Assembly (NCBI RefSeq): GCF_001482405.1
Contig: NZ_LPXO01000008.1
Coordinates: 62,001 to 126,000 of the forward strand
Direction of reading: 5' to 3'
DNA from: Pseudoponticoccus marisrubri
GTDB taxonomy: Bacteria > Pseudomonadota > Alphaproteobacteria > Rhodobacterales > Rhodobacteraceae
Length of the DNA: 64,000 nt
Of the stretch, positions 59,574 to 64,000 are shown one piece after another. Position 1 is the stretch's first letter. Each line of letters begins with the position of its first letter. Position numbers and translations under genes: made by a program. The notes under the pieces are model-generated. The model had not been told where the DNA came from. It saw only the letters and a list, made by a program, of their open reading frames with translations, and searched no databases.

Positions 59574-62500
59574 TCACTCCGCCGCCTGGTGACCGGGGAA
59601 GGCCACGATTTCACCATGCCCGTCGGCCACCGCCTCGGCACCCTGGATCGCCTCGCGCATCTGCGCGGCCAGCACGCGGACATTGGGCTCCAGCACCATG
59701 CTGTCATGATCGCCCGGCACCTCGTGCACCTCGACATGCGGCACGAAGCGCCGCCAGTCATTGTCGGGCAGCACATAGGCGCGTTCGGAATTGACCAGCC
59801 GGCCCTGCGACACGGTCCACTTGCCGTGCAGCGGCGGACGGTAGAGCACGAGCCGCCCGTCCCATGGCCGCACCCGGTAGCGCGCCACCGCGCGATAGAA
59901 GGCGGCCTCGATCTCGGCATTGTGGAAGGCATGCTCGGCCCCCGTCTCGGCGACCTGCCGGCGCTTGGCAAATTCCCATGCGATGCGGTTCTTCGCCCAG
60001 ATGAACGGGTAGAAAACGCCCTTCTCGCGCGCCTGCTGCCACTGGATGAGCAGCCGGTCGCGCCGCTCCAGCGGGCGGCGCTGCGGCAGCGGGGTGTCCA
60101 GCATCACCACCAGGCTCACCTCTTCGCCCATGGCCTCCAGCTGGCGGGCCATCTCGTAGGCGGTGATCCCCCCGCCCGAGAATCCGCCCAGCATGTAGGG
60201 GCCCCTGGGCTGCACCTGCCGGATCTCGGCCAGGTAATCGGCGGCGGCCTCCTCGATTGTCTCGTGCGGGGCCTCGTCGCCATAGAGCCCGCGGGCCTGC
60301 AGCCCGTAGAACGGCCGGTCGGTGCCCAGCAGATGCGCGAGATGGCGCAGGTTCAGCACGTTACCGAACATACCCGCCACTAGGAAGAAGGGCCGCCGCG
60401 CCCCGCCATCGCCGTCATGCATCGGCACGAGATGCGAGAAACGGCGCTCGGGCGTCTTCGGCGCGGCCTCGGCCCCGTCGCCCTCGACCGGACCGATCTG
60501 CGCCTCGATCATCGCGGCGCAGGTGCGGATGGTCGGCGCCTCGAAGAGGACCGAGATCGGGAAATCGACGCGGAAGGCTTTCTTGACCATGGCGAACAGG
60601 CGCACCGCGATCAGCGAGTGCCCGCCGAGGTCGAAGAAACTGTCCTCGACGCCCACGTTCTGCACGCCCAGCAGCTCTTCCCAGAAGCCGGCCAGCACCC
60701 GCTCGATCTCGGTCTCGGGGGGAACGAAATCGCTGTCCAGCTGCGGCCGCTCGAAGCTCTGGCCCCCGGCCTGCTCGGCCGCGGTGGCGGCAGCGGTCTG
60801 GCGCACCAGCGCGTCGAGGTCCGTCGAGGAGACGACCACCTGCGGCAGGCCCAGCGCCAGCGCCCGGTGAAAGGCCTCGACCCCCTCGGCGGGCAGGATG
60901 CCCTGTTCGAGATTGTGCGCCAGCCGTTCCTCGGCCGGCGACAAGGGCTGAGTGGCATCGGCCGCGTCGACCTCCAGCTCGGCCGCGGTCAGGGGCGGCG
61001 CGGTCTTCAGCATGTCGGCCGAGTCCAACCGGCGGATGGTGAAGCCCGACACCTCGACCACCACGCGCCCTTCCGGATCGCAGATCGTGACGTCGAAACT
61101 GGCGGTTTCCGCCCCGGCGCGGTTCTGCGCGGCATTGCGCACCCAGGACACCACGCGGTCGGGCAGCGGGCCATGCACGCGCAGCCGCGCGTAGCGCACC
61201 GGCACCCAGAGATGGGTCGGCTGATAGCCCTCGATCAGGTCCATGGCCCAGCCCGTGGCGATGTCCAGCAGCGCGGGGTGAACAAGGCAGCCATCCCGCT
61301 CGGCCAGCGCCGGCAGCGACAGCTCGGCCAGGCCCTCACCCTGGCCCAGCGCGCGGGTGTCCAGCACCTTCCAGCGCGGCCCGAATTCCAGGTGCACCTC
61401 CTGCGCCGAGGCCAGCTTGCCGCCGGCCGGGGCGGTGACGGCGGTGCCGCAGCGAGCGCGGATCGCGTCCAGATCGAGCGGCACGGGCGGGGTCATCGGC
61501 ATCAGCGAGACCGCGGCCTGCGCGACCAGCGCGTGGCCCTTGCGCCCGTTCAGCGTGGCATCGGCCAGCACGTCCAGCCCATAGCCTTCGTCATTGCGCC
61601 GCAGCCGCACCCGCACGTCGCGCGATCCGCCCTCGGCCGCCCGCAGGGGCCGCAGGAAGGCGAGGTCGCGCAGCTCGAAACCCTGCGCCCCTTCATGGGC
61701 GGCCAGCGCGTGCGCGGCCAGCGTGACATGGCCCGTGCCCGGCAACAGCGCATCGCCCGCCCGGGTCCGGTGTTCGCCGATTACCCAGTCCCCGGCATCG
61801 AGCGACGTGGTAAAGACCCGGTTGCCCTGCGCGTCAAAGCTCATCTCGTCCAGCAGCGGCAGCGCGACGGGCTCCACCGGGGCCCTGGGCAGCGTACCGC
61901 TGCGCGCGGCAACCGCCTCGGCCGCCATGCCGACCTCGTTCCAGATGCCCCAGTTCAGCGCGACCACGCGGGTCTGGCCGCTGCGCGCCCGGGCAAAGGC
62001 GTTCAGGTACTCGTTGGCGGCCACGTAATCGACCTGCCCCGCCGGGGCCGTCACGGTCGAGGAGGAGGCGAAGAGCACCATCCAGTCCACCGCCCCGTCG
62101 GGGAAGACCTGCCCCAGCACGTCGGTGCCGTGGATCTTCGGCGTGAACACGTCCTCGATGCTGGCCGGCGTCTTGGTCAGAAGCGGCGCGTCGTCGATCA
62201 CCCCGGCGCCATGCACGATGCCGGTGATGCGCCCGAAATAGGATTCCACCGTCTGGCGCAACGCCTTCATCTGGCCCAGGTTGCAGACATCGGCCGCGAC
62301 CACCATGACCTCGGCCCCGGTGGCCTCTAGCGTCTGCACCGCGCATATGCGGCGCGACACCGGGTCCTGCGGCGCGTGCCGGGCCATGTAGCTGTCCCAG
62401 TCGGCGCGGGCGGGCAGCGCCTTGCGCGCCACCAGCACCAGCTTGGCGCCGCGGGACGCGAAATCCTGCGCGAGGCTGAGCCCGATCCCGCCGAACCCGC

Positions 62501-64000
62501 CGGTGATCAGGTAGACTCCGCCCGACTTGGGCGCCGGCGCGGGCGACAGCGCCACCGGCAGATGCGCGCATTCAAAGCGCCGGTCGCCGCGCAGCGCCGC
62601 GACGCGGTTGCCCGGCGTGGCCATCAGTTCCTCGAGGATGCGCATGTCCAGCGCCGCCTCGGCCGCGGCCCGGGCCTCGGCGGCGCGGCGGCGGGCCCAG
62701 AGAGGCGCCGCCGGCTGTTCGGGCAGGACCACGTCCAGCGTGCCGACGGTGATCCCCGACAGCTCGCGCGGGATGACGCGGGCCGGGCCGGCCAGCGTGG
62801 CCTTTTCGGGATAGGGCAGCGGCTCGTCGCGCAGCCTGGCCGCGCCATTGGTGACCACGCTCAGATGCAGCGGGCGCGGCACGCCCTCGGCCTCCAGCGC
62901 CTGCGCAAGGAAGAGCAGCGCGTAGAAGCCCTGCTCTTGCACCCGGTGGAAGAAGCTCGACCCGGGGCGGAAGCTCTCGTCGCCCGTCACCAGCCAGAAA
63001 TGGCCGATCCGCGTAGGCAGCACGCCGCGCGCGGCCAGATCCTGTACCAGCCGGTCATAGCCTTCGCGCCCGCGCTCGGGTGCAAGGATGTAATTGCCAT
63101 CCGTCAGGCGCGAGAAGGTGTCGCCGGGGCGCACCTCGACCACCGCATGCCCGGCGGCGCGCAGCCGCGCCGTGGCCCGCGATGCCAGCCCGCTTTCGTC
63201 CGAGAACAGCAGCCATGTCTCGCGCGGAGCTTCGGCCAGGTCATGGGTGACGTCGACATCCAGCGCGGCGGAGCGCGGGCGCCAGACCGGCTTCCAGCCC
63301 CATTCCTCCAGCGCCTCGGTCTTCATCAGGTAATGCGGCGTCTCGGCCGTCTCGGCCTTTCCCGGCGCAATGAAATAGGGGCTGCGCTGGAAGGCATAGG
63401 TGGGCAGCGGCACGCGCAGGCGCCGCGCCTCGCCCCAGACCTGCCCCCAGTCGAAGCTGACGCCCAGCGCCCAGAGCCGGCCCAGCACCTCGAACATGTG
63501 CTTGTCATCCGCGATCCGGTCCTCGGGGTGGCGCAGCGAGGACAGCACCTGGTTGGCGCTCAGCTCGGGGTGCTGGCGCGCCAGCGAGGACAGCGCTTTG
63601 CCCGGTCCCACCTCGAGGAAGACCCGGTTCGGCGCGGCCAGCGCGCCGACGCAATCGGCAAAGAAGACCGTGCCGCGCAGATGCTCGACCCAGTAATCGG
63701 GATCGGTCGCCTGCGCCTCGGTCATCAGCGCGCCGGTGCGGTTCGAGGTCAGCGGGATCTGCGGCGGGTTGAGCGGGATCGACGCCAGATAGGCGCGGAA
63801 CGGCGCGAGGATCGGCTCCAGCATGCGGCTGTGCGCGGCGATGTCGATGCCGATGCGCTGCACCTCGATGCCATCCGCCTCCAGCCGGGCCTGCAGCGCG
63901 TCCAGTGCCGCCTGCGGACCGGTGGCCACCGACAGCTCGGGCGCGTTCACCGCGCCAAGGTCCAGATCCTCGCCCAGGTAGGGGCGCAGCCGCTCGGCCG
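59574..64000 (-). CDS. type I polyketide synthase, partial (5' end outside window): AT-KR-DH-ACP-TE
   Basis: The last 1,475 or so codons of a modular PKS. Reading with transcription: end of an acyltransferase (VNAPELSVATGP, DYWVEHLRGTVFFADCV, FLEVGPGKALSSLA); a structural region; ketoreductase (VYLITGGFGGIGLSLA and the VDYVAANEY tyrosine near 62026); a hot-dog dehydratase (DWVIGEHRTRAGDALLPG near 61770 and HPALLDIATGW near 61270); a carrier domain (FFDLGGHSLIAV, serine codon at 60615-60617); and a type I thioesterase (GGFSGGG, serine codon at 60177-60179; GDHDSM). The dehydratase follows the ketoreductase, the reverse of the usual order. A KS must lie outside the window. It is coupled to the GT2 gene. 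Confidence 0.92.
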   Translation of the reverse strand, partial: AERLRPYLGEDLDLGAVNAPELSVATGPQAALDALQARLEADGIEVQRIGIDIAAHSRMLEPILAPFRAYLASIPLNPPQIPLTSNRTGALMTEAQATDPDYWVEHLRGTVFFADCVGALAAPNRVFLEVGPGKALSSLARQHPELSANQVLSSLRHPEDRIADDKHMFEVLGRLWALGVSFDWGQVWGEARRLRVPLPTYAFQRSPYFIAPGKAETAETPHYLMKTEALEEWGWKPVWRPRSAALDVDVTHDLAEAPRETWLLFSDESGLASRATARLRAAGHAVVEVRPGDTFSRLTDGNYILAPERGREGYDRLVQDLAARGVLPTRIGHFWLVTGDESFRPGSSFFHRVQEQGFYALLFLAQALEAEGVPRPLHLSVVTNGAARLRDEPLPYPEKATLAGPARVIPRELSGITVGTLDVVLPEQPAAPLWARRRAAEARAAAEAALDMRILEELMATPGNRVAALRGDRRFECAHLPVALSPAPAPKSGGVYLITGGFGGIGLSLAQDFASRGAKLVLVARKALPARADWDSYMARHAPQDPVSRRICAVQTLEATGAEVMVVAADVCNLGQMKALRQTVESYFGRITGIVHGAGVIDDAPLLTKTPASIEDVFTPKIHGTDVLGQVFPDGAVDWMVLFASSSTVTAPAGQVDYVAANEYLNAFARARSGQTRVVALNWGIWNEVGMAAEAVAARSGTLPRAPVEPVALPLLDEMSFDAQGNRVFTTSLDAGDWVIGEHRTRAGDALLPGTGHVTLAAHALAAHEGAQGFELRDLAFLRPLRAAEGGSRDVRVRLRRNDEGYGLDVLADATLNGRKGHALVAQAAVSLMPMTPPVPLDLDAIRARCGTAVTAPAGGKLASAQEVHLEFGPRWKVLDTRALGQGEGLAELSLPALAERDGCLVHPALLDIATGWAMDLIEGYQPTHLWVPVRYARLRVHGPLPDRVVSWVRNAAQNRAGAETASFDVTICDPEGRVVVEVSGFTIRRLDSADMLKTAPPLTAAELEVDAADATQPLSPAEERLAHNLEQGILPAEGVEAFHRALALGLPQVVVSSTDLDALVRQTAAATAAEQAGGQSFERPQLDSDFVPPETEIERVLAGFWEELLGVQNVGVEDSFFDLGGHSLIAVRLFAMVKKAFRVDFPISVLFEAPTIRTCAAMIEAQIGPVEGDGAEAAPKTPERRFSHLVPMHDGDGGARRPFFLVAGMFGNVLNLRHLAHLLGTDRPFYGLQARGLYGDEAPHETIEEAAADYLAEIRQVQPRGPYMLGGFSGGGITAYEMARQLEAMGEEVSLVVMLDTPLPQRRPLERRDRLLIQWQQAREKGVFYPFIWAKNRIAWEFAKRRQVAETGAEHAFHNAEIEAAFYRAVARYRVRPWDGRLVLYRPPLHGKWTVSQGRLVNSERAYVLPDNDWRRFVPHVEVHEVPGDHDSMVLEPNVRVLAAQMREAIQGAEAVADGHGEIVAFPGHQAAE

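Noticed and set aside
1-64000. tRNA, rRNA, CRISPR, insertion sequence or att-site signatures
   Set aside because: No tRNA-like cloverleaf, regular spacer array, transposase gene or flanking direct repeats were recognised on reading; short RNA genes cannot be ruled out without a covariance search.

Overview
The window is high-GC DNA of an alphaproteobacterium, most likely a member of the Rhodobacteraceae (Rhodobacterales). The reasons are the accD-folC pair, an MbfA-type iron exporter with an Irr/ICE-like operator, the housekeeping gene families, and the long GAGTATTT-type hairpin that I remember as frequent in this group. The genus cannot be told from the sequence alone. I see no rRNA, tRNA, insertion sequence or CRISPR array. 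No gap between genes exceeds about 300 bases.

Left part (1-17.3 kb), ordinary chromosome: partial ilvD; mbfA with its ICE box; a TetR regulator; S-formylglutathione hydrolase; a tightly coupled run of four genes (YaiI/DUF188, HAD phosphatase, ornithine-cyclodeaminase-like, alpha/beta hydrolase); an MFS carrier; zapE; a LysM protein; a periplasmic rhodanese; folC-accD; a CPBP protease coupled to a fatty-acid desaturase; a solo Mrr-type restriction enzyme; and an AEC permease.

Middle part (17.5-31.2 kb), catabolic island with a sulfur theme: a GntR/FCD regulator faces a seven-gene leftward operon of sulfatase, GalD-like enolase-superfamily dehydratase and a complete peptide/oligosaccharide-type ABC importer. 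A second enolase-superfamily enzyme runs divergently across a perfect 18-bp palindrome. Next come sulfoacetaldehyde acetyltransferase (xsc) and a YeiH/COG2855-type exporter. I infer uptake and desulfation of an organosulfur or sulfated sugar-acid substrate, with sulfite/sulfate disposal nearby. The true substrate is unknown.

Right part (31.4-64 kb), surface polysaccharide and natural product: an amylosucrase borders a large glycan cluster. That cluster holds GT4, GT2 and GT26 glycosyltransferases, an O-antigen-ligase/polymerase-like membrane protein, a hexapeptide acetyltransferase, an OafA-SGNH acyltransferase, a GMC oxidoreductase with a four-cysteine cluster, an SDR, and two Gfo/Idh/MocA plus NAD-epimerase sets, one of them fused into a single protein. 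A BY-kinase with a long coiled coil and a Wzz-type co-polymerase follow. The window ends in a tight leftward operon: PKS (AT-KR-DH-ACP-TE visible, 5' part outside the window), GT2, a formyltransferase-A-luciferase-like monooxygenase-A-T NRPS whose pocket reads like glycine, and an Sfp-type phosphopantetheinyl transferase. This hybrid NRPS/PKS locus inside a polysaccharide cluster is the best candidate for an undescribed system.
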